A stretch of 64,000 nucleotides of DNA from Microbacterium sp. AG238 (GTDB lineage Bacteria > Actinomycetota > Actinomycetes > Actinomycetales > Microbacteriaceae). Below, piece by piece: positions 16,216-25,534 of this stretch (positions are counted from its first letter, which is position 1; each line of letters begins with the position of its first letter). A program made the translations under genes and the position numbers. The stretch is taken from contig NZ_RAQC01000001.1 of assembly GCF_003610405.1 (NCBI RefSeq), positions 992,001 through 1,056,000 of the forward strand, written 5' to 3'. The notes beneath the pieces were generated by a model. The model saw only the letters and a program-made list of their open reading frames with translations. It was not told the DNA's origin and ran no database searches.

Positions 16216-18795
16216 TCAGGAGTCGGTGCGCACCTGCTCGTCGGCGAACGACTGCGCGTAGTCCTCGACGACCGGGACCTCGCCGGTGATGACGGGCACG
16301 TCGGTGGTCACCGTCGGGATGGACGTCGTGACCGTCGAGTCGGGGATCGAGGCCGACAGCAGCGACCCGTCCTCGCGCCGCGATTGCGCGAGCTGGCGCA
16401 GCGACGGACGGCCCGACAGCAACGGTCCCTGCCCCGCGAGGGGAATGCGCACCGTCTCGCCTCCCGCGACCCGCATCTCGCGGCCGCGCACCGAGAACTC
16501 GACCGCGTCTCCGGGACCCGCAGCGACCGTCATCGCGTCGGCCGTCAGCGTGATGTCCAGGCGCGTTCCCTGCCAGTGCAGCGTGTACTCGAGCGACGGC
16601 CAGTCGCGCGGCAGGCGCGGGTCGAAGCTGAGGGCGCCGTAGTGGTCGCGCATGCCGCCGAAGCCCGACACGAGAGCCGTCCACACTCCACCCGCGGAGG
16701 CGACGTGCACGCCGTCCGATGCGTTGCTGTGGAGGTCGCCGAGGTCGACGTAGATCGACTCGAGGAAGTACTCCAGAGCAAGGTCCTGGTATCCGACCTC
16801 GGCCGCGAGGATCGACTGCACGACACCCGACAGGGTCGAGTCACCGGTCGTGAGCGGGTCGTAGTACTCGAAATCGGCGAGCTTCTCCTCATCGGTGAAG
16901 TGGTTTCCCTGGAGGAAGAGTGCGAGCACGACGTCGGCCTGCTTGAGCACCTGGTAGCGGTAGATGACGAGCGGGTGGAAGTGCAGCAGCAGCGGGCGCT
17001 GGCTGTCGGGGGTGTTCTCGAGATCCCACACCTCGCGGTCGAGGAACACCGCGTCCTGCGGATGGATGCGCAGCGACTCGCTGAACGGGATGAGCAGCGC
17101 CTCGGCCGCCCGCTCCCACCCGTCGGCCTCCGCGGGGTCGAGGTCGAGTCGCTCGATCAGTGCACGGTACGCCTCGGGCGCCTCTTCGGCCATGTCGCGC
17201 ACGGTGCGCGCCGCGAAGCGCAGGTTGAAGCGTGCCATCACATTCGTGAAGAGGTTGTCGTTGACGACGGTCGTGTACTCATCGGGTCCGGTCACGCCGT
17301 GGATGTGGAACGACTCGGCGTCGCCGTCCTCGCCGAATCGCCAGAACCCCAGCGTCGACCACAGCCGCGCTGTCTCGACCGCGATGTCGACCGCCTCGCG
17401 GTAGAGGAAATCGACGTCGCCGGTCGCGCGCACGTACTTCGCGAGGGCGAAACTCACGTCGGCGTTGATGTGGTACTGCGCGGTGCCTGCGGCGTAGTAG
17501 GCCGATGCCTCTTCGCCGTTGATCGTGCGCCACGGGAACAGGGCGCCGGCTTCGTTGAGCTGGCGGGCGCGGCGGCGCGCGGCGGGCAGCATGAGGTAAC
17601 GCATCCGGAGGGCGTTGCGGGCCCACAGCGGCGTCGTGTACGCCAGGAACGGCAGCACATAGACCTCGGTGTCCCAGAAGTAGTGGCCGCTGTAGCCCGA
17701 GCCGGTGACGCCCTTGGCGGGAACGCCCTGACCGTCGGCGCGAGCGGCCGCCTGCGCGAGCTGGAACAGGCACCAGCGCGTCGCCTGCTGAAGATCCTCG
17801 TGACCGCCGATGCGGACGTCGGAGCGGCGCCAGAAGTCGGCGCACCACGCCGCCTGACGCTCGAACTGCACCTCGACGCCCTCTTCGCGGACGCGATCGA
17901 GCACACGACGGCCCCGCTCGACGAGCTCGCGCGCCGGCACCCCTCGCGACGTGTGGTAGCTCACGAGCTTGGTGACGGTGACGGGCACGCCCTGCCGCGC
18001 GTTCACCCGGAAGACGTTCTTGGCGATGTCGGGCTCGATGAGCCGACGAGAGGAGTACTCGTTCTCAGTCTCGACGAGGTGGTCGGCGACGACTGACACC
18101 GTCATGCCCGAGTTGGTGGACTTGTACGACAGGACCGACCGGCCGTCCTCGTCCTGCCAGTACTCCTGGGGCTGCAGGACGCGCTCCTCGATCTTCTCGG
18201 TCTTGCGCGGATCGAAGCCGGCCCCGCCACGGCCCGGAGCCGAGCCCCCGTAGACGTCCTCGCCGTCCTGACGGTTGACGATCTGGCTGCTCACCGAGAC
18301 CGGGGCGTCGGAGTTGAGCACCGTGATCGTCAGGCGCATGATCGCGAGGTGCCTCTGCTCGAAGGAGACGAGGCGCTCGAAGTCGACCTGCACCTCCTTG
18401 CCGCTCGGGGTCACCCACAGGAGCTTGCGGGTGAGCACGCCGGTGCGCATGTCGAGCACCCGCTCGTAGTCGCGGATGTCGGCGACGTCGAGGGAGAGCG
18501 GCTCATCGTCGACGTAGACGCGCAGGACCTTCGCGTCGGGCGCGTTGATGATCGTCTGCCCCACCTCGGCGAAGCCGAAGGCCTGTTCGGCGTGACGGAT
18601 CGGGAAGATCTCGTGGAACCCGTTGACGAAGGTGCCGTGCTCGTGCGCGTACCGCCCCTCGGGGTGGTTGCCGCGCAACCCGAGGTAGCCGTTGCCGACG
18701 GCGAACAGCGTCTCGGTCACGCCGATGTCCTCGACGGAGAACCTCTTCTCGACGAGGCGCCAGGGGTCGACGGGGAAGCGATCGCGATCGATCAT
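16216..18795 (-). CDS. Glycoside hydrolase family 65 disaccharide phosphorylase
   Basis: This 859-residue enzyme probably phosphorolyses an alpha-linked disaccharide such as trehalose, maltose or kojibiose to beta-glucose-1-phosphate. The N-terminal domain opens FAVGNGYLGLRGNHPEG; the (alpha/alpha)6 barrel has GHYFWDTEVYVLPFL and the general acid Glu in GVTGPDEYTTVVNDN. The last about 60 residues form a Ser/Thr/Val/Pro-rich acidic tail with repeats like TVTTS.PTVTTDVPVITGEV beyond the usual C-terminal domain. ATG 18795 has GGAAGG upstream; the frame stays open further but without a start supported by sequence. The phosphoglucomutase-like gene lies 64 bp upstream, as in mycobacterial Rv3400-Rv3401. 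Confidence 0.9.
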   Translation of the reverse strand: MIDRDRFPVDPWRLVEKRFSVEDIGVTETLFAVGNGYLGLRGNHPEGRYAHEHGTFVNGFHEIFPIRHAEQAFGFAEVGQTIINAPDAKVLRVYVDDEPLSLDVADIRDYERVLDMRTGVLTRKLLWVTPSGKEVQVDFERLVSFEQRHLAIMRLTITVLNSDAPVSVSSQIVNRQDGEDVYGGSAPGRGGAGFDPRKTEKIEERVLQPQEYWQDEDGRSVLSYKSTNSGMTVSVVADHLVETENEYSSRRLIEPDIAKNVFRVNARQGVPVTVTKLVSYHTSRGVPARELVERGRRVLDRVREEGVEVQFERQAAWCADFWRRSDVRIGGHEDLQQATRWCLFQLAQAAARADGQGVPAKGVTGSGYSGHYFWDTEVYVLPFLAYTTPLWARNALRMRYLMLPAARRRARQLNEAGALFPWRTINGEEASAYYAAGTAQYHINADVSFALAKYVRATGDVDFLYREAVDIAVETARLWSTLGFWRFGEDGDAESFHIHGVTGPDEYTTVVNDNLFTNVMARFNLRFAARTVRDMAEEAPEAYRALIERLDLDPAEADGWERAAEALLIPFSESLRIHPQDAVFLDREVWDLENTPDSQRPLLLHFHPLVIYRYQVLKQADVVLALFLQGNHFTDEEKLADFEYYDPLTTGDSTLSGVVQSILAAEVGYQDLALEYFLESIYVDLGDLHSNASDGVHVASAGGVWTALVSGFGGMRDHYGALSFDPRLPRDWPSLEYTLHWQGTRLDITLTADAMTVAAGPGDAVEFSVRGREMRVAGGETVRIPLAGQGPLLSGRPSLRQLAQSRREDGSLLSASIPDSTVTTSIPTVTTDVPVITGEVPVVEDYAQSFADEQVRTDS

Positions 18796-18859
18796 GAGGG
18801 CCTTCCGGAGAACGGGCCCCGCCGCTGGAGGCGGGCGATGAGGGCGGGTGTTGACGTGG

Positions 18860-19588
18860 TCAGACGAAAGCGTCGAGATCGTCGACGACGACATGGGCTC
18901 CGAGTGCGCGGAGCGCGTCGGCGCCGGCGCCGCGATCGACGCCGACCACGAGAGCGTAGCCTGCCGCGACGGCCGACTCGACACCCGAGTGGGCGTCTTC
19001 GATCGCCACCGAACGAGCCGGGTCGACGCCGAGCATGCGCGCACCCTCGAGGAAGACGTCGGGCGCGGGCTTCGAGGGGAGGTGACGCTCCTCGGCGATG
19101 ACGCCGTCCATGATGACGGGGAATCGCTCGAGCAGGCCCGCGACGGCGAGGACCTCGCGAGCGTTCTTCGAGCTCGACACGACCGCGATGGGGACCCCGG
19201 CCGCCTGGAGCTTGTCGACCAGGGCGAGCGATCCCGGATACGGCGCGATGCCCTCGGAGCGCAGGACTCGCTCGAACACGGCGTTCTTGCGGTTGCCGAT
19301 GCCGCAGATCGTGTCGGCCGACGGATCGTCGCTCGGGTCGCCCCACGGCACCTCGACGTCGCGCGAGCGCAGCAGGCTCGCGACACCGTCGTAGCGCTTC
19401 TTGCCGTCGAGATGACGGAAGTAGTCGTCCGCGGTGTACTCCGGGGTGATGCCCCAGGCCGTGAACAGCTCGGTGAACATCGTCTGCCAGGCGTGCATGT
19501 GCACGTCGGCGGTCGGGGTGAGCACGCCGTCGAGGTCGAACAGCACGCCGTCGTAGGCGGTCAGGTCGGGAAGCTGAGCCGAGGTCAC
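18860..19588 (-). CDS. HAD-family beta-phosphoglucomutase-like enzyme
   Basis: This 242-residue haloacid-dehalogenase protein probably converts beta-glucose-1-phosphate, the product of the neighbouring GH65 phosphorylase, to glucose-6-phosphate. Motif I is FDLDGVLTPTADVH (nucleophile Asp and acid/base Asp), motif II VVSSSKNA, and motif III-IV KPAPDVFLEGA ... AIEDAHSGVESA. The start is GTG 19588, six bases after TACGCT, so it is probably leaderless and the first gene of a two-gene operon with GH65. A plain phosphatase cannot be excluded, but the cap domain with HLDGKKRYDGV favours the mutase. Confidence 0.88.
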   Translation of the reverse strand: MTSAQLPDLTAYDGVLFDLDGVLTPTADVHMHAWQTMFTELFTAWGITPEYTADDYFRHLDGKKRYDGVASLLRSRDVEVPWGDPSDDPSADTICGIGNRKNAVFERVLRSEGIAPYPGSLALVDKLQAAGVPIAVVSSSKNAREVLAVAGLLERFPVIMDGVIAEERHLPSKPAPDVFLEGARMLGVDPARSVAIEDAHSGVESAVAAGYALVVGVDRGAGADALRALGAHVVVDDLDAFV

Positions 19589-19594
19589 GGAACC

Positions 19595-19600
19595 AGCGTA
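19595..19600 (-). promoter_or_regulatory. -10 element of the HAD-GH65 operon
   Basis: TACGCT, six bases before GTG 19588. Confidence 0.45.
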
Positions 19601-19613
19601 ATGAGTCGGAGCG

Positions 19614-20843
19614 TCACACCGTCACGGCGATGGTCTGTCGGGCGATCTCGAGCTCCTCGTTCGTCGGCACGACGAGGACCTCGACCCGCGAGGTGTCGGT
19701 GGAGATCCGTCGGATGCCGCGCCCGCGCTGTTCGTTGCGCGCGGCATCGATCTCGACCCCGGCGAACCCGAGCGTCTCGAGGGCCGCGGCCCGCACCTGG
19801 GGCGAGTTCTCGCCCACGCCCGCCGTGAACGAGATGACGTCGACCCCGCCGAGCACCGCGAGGTACGCGCCGGCATACGCGCGCAGCCGGTGCGCGTACA
19901 CCTCGAACGCAAGGGTGGCGGCCTCGTCGCCGCGCGCGACGCCGTCCTCGATGTCGCGCATGTCGGACACCCCGGCGAGGCCGAGCATGCCGCTGCGCTT
20001 GTTGAGGAGGTCGTCGAGCTGCGGGATGGTCATCTCGGCGCGGCGGGCCAGGTGGAAGATGACGGCCGGGTCGATGTCACCCGAGCGGGTGCCCATGACG
20101 AGGCCCTCCAGCGGCGTCATCCCCATCGACGTGTCGACCGAGCGACCGCCGTCGATCGCCGTGACGGATGCACCGTTGCCCAGGTGGAACACGATCTGCC
20201 GCAGCTCGGCAAGGGAGCGTCCGAGGTGCGCCGCGGCCGCCTCCGAGACGAACTTGTGGGAGGTGCCGTGGAAGCCGTAGCGGCGCACACGGTGGGCCTC
20301 GGCGAGCGCCGTGTCGATCGCGTAGGTGTACGCGGCGGGCGGCATCGTCTGATGGAACGCGGTGTCGAACACCGCGACGTGCGGCAGGTCGGCGAAGGCG
20401 GCCTTCGCCGCACGGATGCCTTGCAGGGCGCCGGGGTTGTGCAGGGGCGCCAGCACCGCGAGCTCATCGATGTTGATCTCGACCAGCGGCGTGATCAGCG
20501 TGGGCTCGAAGAACCGCGCGCCGCCGTGGACGACGCGGTGGCCGACGGCGACGGGCGGATGCTGCTCCAGCGACGGGCCGTGCTCGGCGAAGGCGTCGAG
20601 CATGAGCTGGAACCCGGCGGTGTGGTCCTCGATGGGCAGCTCGCGCTCGAAGGTGGCATCGGTCGCCGTGACGGCGGGTTCACCGGCAACGGCCGGCGGG
20701 AAGAACACGGTGTGCTTGACCCGGCCCTGCTCCTGCCCGATGCGCTCGACGAGGCCCGAAGCATGAGGGATACCGGTCTCGGCGTCGATCAACTGGTACT
20801 TGAACGACGACGAGCCGCTGTTGATGACGAGCACGATGCTCAT
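19614..20843 (-). CDS. ackA: Acetate kinase
   Basis: AckA interconverts acetyl phosphate plus ADP with acetate plus ATP. The 409-residue chain begins MSIVLVINSGSSSFKYQL, the first acetokinase signature, and shows the second in RRYGFHGTSHKFV with the phosphate-binding HLGNGAS motif after it; the ENSPQVR segment near the C-terminus is also conserved. Its ATG at 20843 overlaps the stop of pta by four bases, the classic coupled pta-ackA operon for acetate overflow or uptake. Confidence 0.97.
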   Translation of the reverse strand: MSIVLVINSGSSSFKYQLIDAETGIPHASGLVERIGQEQGRVKHTVFFPPAVAGEPAVTATDATFERELPIEDHTAGFQLMLDAFAEHGPSLEQHPPVAVGHRVVHGGARFFEPTLITPLVEINIDELAVLAPLHNPGALQGIRAAKAAFADLPHVAVFDTAFHQTMPPAAYTYAIDTALAEAHRVRRYGFHGTSHKFVSEAAAAHLGRSLAELRQIVFHLGNGASVTAIDGGRSVDTSMGMTPLEGLVMGTRSGDIDPAVIFHLARRAEMTIPQLDDLLNKRSGMLGLAGVSDMRDIEDGVARGDEAATLAFEVYAHRLRAYAGAYLAVLGGVDVISFTAGVGENSPQVRAAALETLGFAGVEIDAARNEQRGRGIRRISTDTSRVEVLVVPTNEELEIARQTIAVTV

Positions 20844-22957
20844 GCGGATGCCCCTCCCTGGGCCTGGATCGCCGTGATGGCGATCGTGTTGACGATGTCT
20901 TCGACGAGGGCTCCGCGGGAGAGGTCGTTGATCGGCTTGTTCAGGCCCTGCAGCACCGGACCGATCGCCACGGCTCCGGCCGAGCGCTGCACGGCCTTGT
21001 AGGTGTTGTTGCCCGTGTTCAGATCGGGGAAGACGAACACCGTCGCCTTGCCGGCGACGGACGACCCGGGCATCTTCTTCGCGGCGACGGCCGCGTCCGT
21101 GGCGGCGTCGTACTGGATGGGCCCCTCGACGAGCAGCTCGGGAGCGCGCTCGCGGACGAGGGCGGTCGCCGCCCGCACCTTGTCGACATCGGCGCCCGAA
21201 CCCGACTCCCCCGTCGAGTACGACAGCATCGCCACGCGGGGCTCGATGCCGAATTGACGCGCCGTCTCGGCCGAGGAGACGGCGATGTCGGCGAGCTGCT
21301 CGCTCGTGGGGTCGGGGATGACGGCGCAGTCGCCGTAGACGAGGACACGGTCGGCGAGCGCCATCAGGAAGACGCTCGAGACGACCGAGACGCCGGGCTT
21401 GGTCTTGATGATCTCGAAGGCCGGACGGATGGTGTGCGCGGTCGTGTGGGCTGCACCCGAGACCATGCCGTCGGCCAGTCCGAGGTGCACCATGAGCGTT
21501 CCGAAGTACGACACGTCGGTGACCGCGTCGGCGGCCTGACCGTACGTCATCCCCTTGTGCGCGCGGAGGCGCTCGTACTCGCGCGCGAACTTGTCGACGT
21601 GGACGGCGTCGAAGGGCGAGAGGATCTCGGCCCCCCGCAGGTCGAGCCCCAGCTCGAGCGCGCGCGAGCGCACCTCGATCTCTTCACCCAGCAGGGTGAT
21701 GTCGGCGATGCCGCGGGCCAGGACGATCGACGCCGCGTGCAGCACCCGGTCATCGTCGGCCTCGGGCAGGACGATGCGGCGGCGGTCGGTGCGGGCGCGC
21801 TCGACGAGTCCGTACGCGAACATCAGCGGCGTCACGACGGTCGAGCGGGCCAGCCCCAGCGCTTCGGTGAGCTCGTTGGTGTCGATGTGCCGCTCGAAGA
21901 GGGCGGCAGCGGCCTCGTAGTGGCGACGCGAATCGGCCGCGAGGCGGCCACGGGTGCCCATGATGCGCGCCGCGGTCTCGTAGGTGTCGAGATCGGTCGC
22001 GATGATCGGCAACGTCTCGCCCACGCCGTCGATCAGCCGGTCGACGGCCTCGGGCAGCGGGAAGCCACCGTTGATGACGATCGCGGACAGCGACGGGAAG
22101 GTTCCCGATCCGTGCGCGAGCAGCGTCGCCAGGAGCACCTCGGCGCGGTCGGAGGGGATGACCACGACCGATCGCTCGCTGAGGCGCGGCAGCACGTTGA
22201 CCATCGACATCGCGCCGATGACGACGCCCAGCACCTCGCGACCGAGAAGATCGGCGTCGCCCTTCACGAGCGAGCCCTCGACGGCGGCGAGGACGGTGCT
22301 CACCGACGGTGAGACGAGGAAACGGTCCTCCGGCACAGCCCACACCGGGACGTTCTGCGGCACGGCGTCGCGCACGGCCTCGACGATCTCGTCGAGACGA
22401 TCGCCGTCCGCGCGGTTGGCGACGACGGCGAAGAGCTCGGCGCGGTCATCGCGCAGCTCCGAAACGGCCAGCGATGCGATCTGTCCCATCTCGTCGGGAG
22501 TGCGCGCCGGCGCGGATCCGAGCTTCTCGCCGCTGCCCTGGCCCGCGCGGCCGCCGAGGACCAACAGCACCGGCGCCCCGAGGTTCACCGCGATGCGGCC
22601 GTTGTAGCTCAGCTCGGCCGGGGAGCCGACATCCGTGTAGTCGCTGCCCATGATGACGACGGCGTCGCATTTGGCCTCGACCGACTTGTACCGCTCGACG
22701 ATGCGCGAGAGAGCACCGTCGGGGTCGCGGCGCATGTCGTCGTAGGTGACGCCGATGCACTCGTCGTACGCGAGGTCGACGCCGTCATGGTCGAGCAGCA
22801 TCTCGAGCACGTAGTCGCGCTCGTCCGTCGACCGCGCGATCGGCCGGAAGACACCGATGCGTGGCGCGACGCGACTGAACGCCTCGAGCACCCCGAGCGC
22901 GATGATCGACTTCGCGGAATGGCCTTCTGCGGACGTGATGTAGATGCTCTGAGCCAC
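20840..22957 (-). CDS. pta: Phosphate acetyltransferase, long form
   Basis: Pta interconverts acetyl-CoA plus phosphate with acetyl phosphate plus CoA. At 705 residues this is the long form: an N-terminal P-loop/BioD-like domain (ITSAEGHSAKSIIALGVLEA), a middle DRTGG domain, and the C-terminal catalytic domain beginning near residue 380 (RRIVLPEADDDRVLHAA) with MLSYSTGESGSG and GKATVFVFPDLNTGNNTYK. The start is GTG 22957 with TAGGCT six bases upstream, so the operon message is probably leaderless. The SRP RNA gene lies about 90 bp further upstream on the same strand. Confidence 0.96.
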   Translation of the reverse strand: MAQSIYITSAEGHSAKSIIALGVLEAFSRVAPRIGVFRPIARSTDERDYVLEMLLDHDGVDLAYDECIGVTYDDMRRDPDGALSRIVERYKSVEAKCDAVVIMGSDYTDVGSPAELSYNGRIAVNLGAPVLLVLGGRAGQGSGEKLGSAPARTPDEMGQIASLAVSELRDDRAELFAVVANRADGDRLDEIVEAVRDAVPQNVPVWAVPEDRFLVSPSVSTVLAAVEGSLVKGDADLLGREVLGVVIGAMSMVNVLPRLSERSVVVIPSDRAEVLLATLLAHGSGTFPSLSAIVINGGFPLPEAVDRLIDGVGETLPIIATDLDTYETAARIMGTRGRLAADSRRHYEAAAALFERHIDTNELTEALGLARSTVVTPLMFAYGLVERARTDRRRIVLPEADDDRVLHAASIVLARGIADITLLGEEIEVRSRALELGLDLRGAEILSPFDAVHVDKFAREYERLRAHKGMTYGQAADAVTDVSYFGTLMVHLGLADGMVSGAAHTTAHTIRPAFEIIKTKPGVSVVSSVFLMALADRVLVYGDCAVIPDPTSEQLADIAVSSAETARQFGIEPRVAMLSYSTGESGSGADVDKVRAATALVRERAPELLVEGPIQYDAATDAAVAAKKMPGSSVAGKATVFVFPDLNTGNNTYKAVQRSAGAVAIGPVLQGLNKPINDLSRGALVEDIVNTIAITAIQAQGGASA

Positions 22958-22963
22958 GGGTTC

Positions 22964-22969
22964 AGCCTA
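22964..22969 (-). promoter_or_regulatory. -10 element of pta-ackA
   Basis: TAGGCT, six bases before GTG 22957. Confidence 0.5.
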
Positions 22970-23048
22970 AGAGGGAGAGGCCTGACCACGAGCCGTGAAT
23001 ATCGACCACGGTCGTGGCGGCGGATGCCGCAGGCCACGACGGTGGGGA

Positions 23049-23143
23049 AAAGTAAGACTCTCCGCGAACCCGGCAGAGCCCGGTTACCCTTGCTACGTTT
23101 CCGTCCTGGGGGAGTTGGCCTGGATGCCGCCTCGCGGAGAGCT
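23049..23143 (-). ncRNA. ffs: Signal recognition particle RNA, small bacterial type
   Basis: This is the RNA scaffold for Ffh in co-translational targeting. Read on the minus strand, CTCTCCGCGA (23132-23141) pairs with TCGCGGAGAG (23058-23067) as the closing helix. The apical domain shows CCCCCAGGA-CGGAAACG-TAGCAAGGGT, the conserved Ffh-binding region with its GGAA loop and the AGCAAGGG internal-loop strand. A -10 hexamer TAGACT at 23150-23155 places the 5' end near 23143, and a T-rich stretch after the helix (TTACTTTT) marks the 3' end near 23049. The length of about 95 nt fits the small bacterial class. The ends are estimated to within a few bases. Confidence 0.88.
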
Positions 23144-23149
23144 GTTCCC

Positions 23150-23155
23150 AGTCTA
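23150..23155 (-). promoter_or_regulatory. -10 element of the SRP RNA gene
   Basis: TAGACT, six bases before the predicted first base of the RNA (23143). Confidence 0.5.
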
Positions 23156-23253
23156 ACCCGGAACCTGAGTCCTCCCGACACCGGGGCCGGTTAGGCTCTC
23201 GCCAGACGGGCGCGACGCGGCGGGGCACGCGGCGCCGAGAACGAGGGGATCGC

Positions 23254-24246
23254 ATGACCAACGACGGCACCCAGGCGGCTTTCGGCCCGGATCGGTTCGC
23301 CGCGACCACCGACGCGATCTCGGCGAGCATCGCCCGCGTCATCGACGGCAAGCCCGAGGCCGTGCGCTCGGCGCTGGTGTGCCTGCTCGCCGAGGGGCAC
23401 CTCCTCATCGAGGACGTGCCGGGCGTCGGGAAGACGATGCTCGCGCGTGCGCTGGCCGCGACGGTCGATGCCACCGTGCGCCGCATCCAGTTCACCCCCG
23501 ACCTGCTGCCCGGCGACGTCACCGGCGTGAGCGTGTTCAATCAGGCCGACCGCGAGTTCGAGTTCAAGCAGGGGGCGATCTTCGCCCACATCGTCATCGC
23601 CGACGAGATCAACCGCTCCTCCCCCAAGACGCAGTCGGCACTGCTGGAGGCGATGGAGGAACGTCAGGTGACCGTCGACGGCCGCACCCACGGGCTTCCC
23701 GCGCCGTTCCTGGTGGTCGCGACGCAGAACCCCCTCGAGATGGAGGGCACGTACGCGCTGCCGGAGGCGCAGCGCGACCGGTTCATGATGCGCATCTCCA
23801 TGGGCTATCCCGACGCTGCGTCCGAGGCCCGGATGCTGCGCGAGCGCGACACCGTCAACCCCCTCTCCTCGCTCGCGGCCGTCATCACGGCGCACGAGGT
23901 TCGGGGGCTCATCGCGTGGGCACGGAGCCTGCACGTCTCGCCAGCGGTCGAGGAGTACGCCGTCGCCATCGCCCGGGCCACCCGCGATCACCGCGACCTC
24001 CGCCTGGGCGCCAGCCCGCGCGCCACGCTGCAGCTCGTCCGCGCCGCCAAAGTGTGGGCGGCGCTCGACGGCCGCCCCTTCGTCATCCCCGACGACATCG
24101 TCGCGCTCCTGCAGCCGGTTCTGGCCCACCGCCTCATCCCGGCGCGGACGACCGGCGCATCCCGCGGCCGGAGCGGCGCCGAGGTGGTCGAGGCGGCGCT
24201 CGCCGACATCGCCGCGACGGTGCCGGTCCCGCTTCCGGTCCGCTGA
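23254..24246 (+). CDS. MoxR-family AAA+ ATPase
   Basis: This 330-residue AAA+ chaperone-like ATPase has Walker A EDVPGVGKTML, Walker B FAHIVIADEINRSSPK and the sensor region VVATQNPLEMEGTYALPEAQRDRF. MoxR proteins are thought to help mature or regulate partner complexes with von Willebrand or DUF58 proteins, and the DUF58 gene follows eight bases later. ATG 23254 has GAGGGG upstream. First gene of a three-gene operon with a membrane transglutaminase. Confidence 0.93.
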   Translation: MTNDGTQAAFGPDRFAATTDAISASIARVIDGKPEAVRSALVCLLAEGHLLIEDVPGVGKTMLARALAATVDATVRRIQFTPDLLPGDVTGVSVFNQADREFEFKQGAIFAHIVIADEINRSSPKTQSALLEAMEERQVTVDGRTHGLPAPFLVVATQNPLEMEGTYALPEAQRDRFMMRISMGYPDAASEARMLRERDTVNPLSSLAAVITAHEVRGLIAWARSLHVSPAVEEYAVAIARATRDHRDLRLGASPRATLQLVRAAKVWAALDGRPFVIPDDIVALLQPVLAHRLIPARTTGASRGRSGAEVVEAALADIAATVPVPLPVR

Positions 24247-24253
24247 GCCCGCC

Positions 24254-25534
24254 ATGACCGGTTCTCCTGCCCAGGCCCGCCGGCGCCCGCCGCTGGGCCG
24301 CATCCTCCGGCGTGCCTGGCCGCTGACGCCCCGCGGCGTCGGTGCGGTCGTGATCGGGCTCGCCGCCGTCGTGTGCGCTCACTCGTTCGGCGTCCCGGAG
24401 CTCGTCTACGTCGGCGTGCTGCTGATCGCGAGTGTCGCGCTGGGCTGGATGTCGCTGTGGTTCGTCCACCGCTACGGCGATGTCTCGCGCTCGTTCTCCC
24501 CCGACGTGACGGCCGTCGGCAGCGAGAGCACCGTGACGGTGCATGCAACGGCTCGCGGCGGTCTCTCGGGCGCGATCGCCCGATGGACCGACGCCCTGCC
24601 GGACGGTGTCGAGGGCGACGCCTCCGGCATCCTCACCGGCGCCGCCGCCCTCGACCGCGTGCGCCTGACCTACCGCATCCGCGGTACCCGGCGCGGCATC
24701 CGCGATGTCGGTCCCTTCGCGATCGTCGTCACCGATCCCTTCGAGTTCACCCGTCGCAGCGTGCGGGTGGGCGCCGTGGAGCCGATCACCGTCGCACCGG
24801 CCACCGTGATGCTGCCGCCGCTGGCGGAGTATCCGGGCGAGGCCGGCGGCAGCCTCCACACCGCGACTCACCAGCTGGGCGAGGGGGCCGACAACCTGAT
24901 CCCGCGCACCTACGCCCCGGGCGACTCGATGCGGCGGATCAACTGGCGGGCGAGCGCCCACCACGACGAGCTGATGGTGCGCCAGGAGGAGCAGGAGTCC
25001 ACGCCCGAGGCCACCGTCGTGCTCGACCGGGCGGCAGCCCGGTGGGCGCCGGCCGCGTCGCTGCCGGGCGAGGACCCGACCTTCGAGGCCGCCGTGACGG
25101 CCGCCGTCTCGGCCGTCGCCCGCCTCACCCGCGAAGGCTACGACGTCACCGTCATCGACGCCGAAGGGCACCCCCTCGGTGCACCGGCGCCGGCCGGCGA
25201 CACGCTCGCGGTCGAGCAGCTCGCGCTCGACCTCGCGACCCTCGTCACCGGGTCCGACGACCGGTTGGCGGGCCTCCCCCGCCTGTTCGCAGGAACCGTC
25301 GCCGGGCCGGTCGTCGTCGTGTCCGCTCGCGTGACCACGGCCGATGCCGACGCGCTGGCGCCGCTCGTGGCGCACAGCGCCCTCCCGGTTCTGCTGGCGG
25401 CCGACTCGTCCGACGAGGCGATCGCACGGGCATCCGGGGCCGGATGGCGGGCGGCCGTCCTGAGCGCCGAGGGCGACCTCACCGAGACCTGGCGCGCTGC
25501 CACCGAACGAGGGACCGCTCGTGCCGCGTTCTGA
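24254..25534 (+). CDS. DUF58 domain membrane protein
   Basis: This 426-residue protein has two hydrophobic helices near 30-75, an immunoglobulin-like extracytoplasmic region and the DUF58 motif YAPGDSMRRINWRASAHHDE near residue 220, followed by a degenerate von Willebrand A-like fold (ATVVLDRAAARW). DUF58 proteins are regular partners of MoxR ATPases; the molecular role is not established. It overlaps the next gene by 14 bp, so the three genes are transcribed together. Confidence 0.9.
   Translation: MTGSPAQARRRPPLGRILRRAWPLTPRGVGAVVIGLAAVVCAHSFGVPELVYVGVLLIASVALGWMSLWFVHRYGDVSRSFSPDVTAVGSESTVTVHATARGGLSGAIARWTDALPDGVEGDASGILTGAAALDRVRLTYRIRGTRRGIRDVGPFAIVVTDPFEFTRRSVRVGAVEPITVAPATVMLPPLAEYPGEAGGSLHTATHQLGEGADNLIPRTYAPGDSMRRINWRASAHHDELMVRQEEQESTPEATVVLDRAAARWAPAASLPGEDPTFEAAVTAAVSAVARLTREGYDVTVIDAEGHPLGAPAPAGDTLAVEQLALDLATLVTGSDDRLAGLPRLFAGTVAGPVVVVSARVTTADADALAPLVAHSALPVLLAADSSDEAIARASGAGWRAAVLSAEGDLTETWRAATERGTARAAF

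Noticed and set aside
16213..18096. 627-codon plus-strand open frame over the GH65 gene
   Set aside because: Antisense shadow; no motif, while the other strand holds the GH65 active site.
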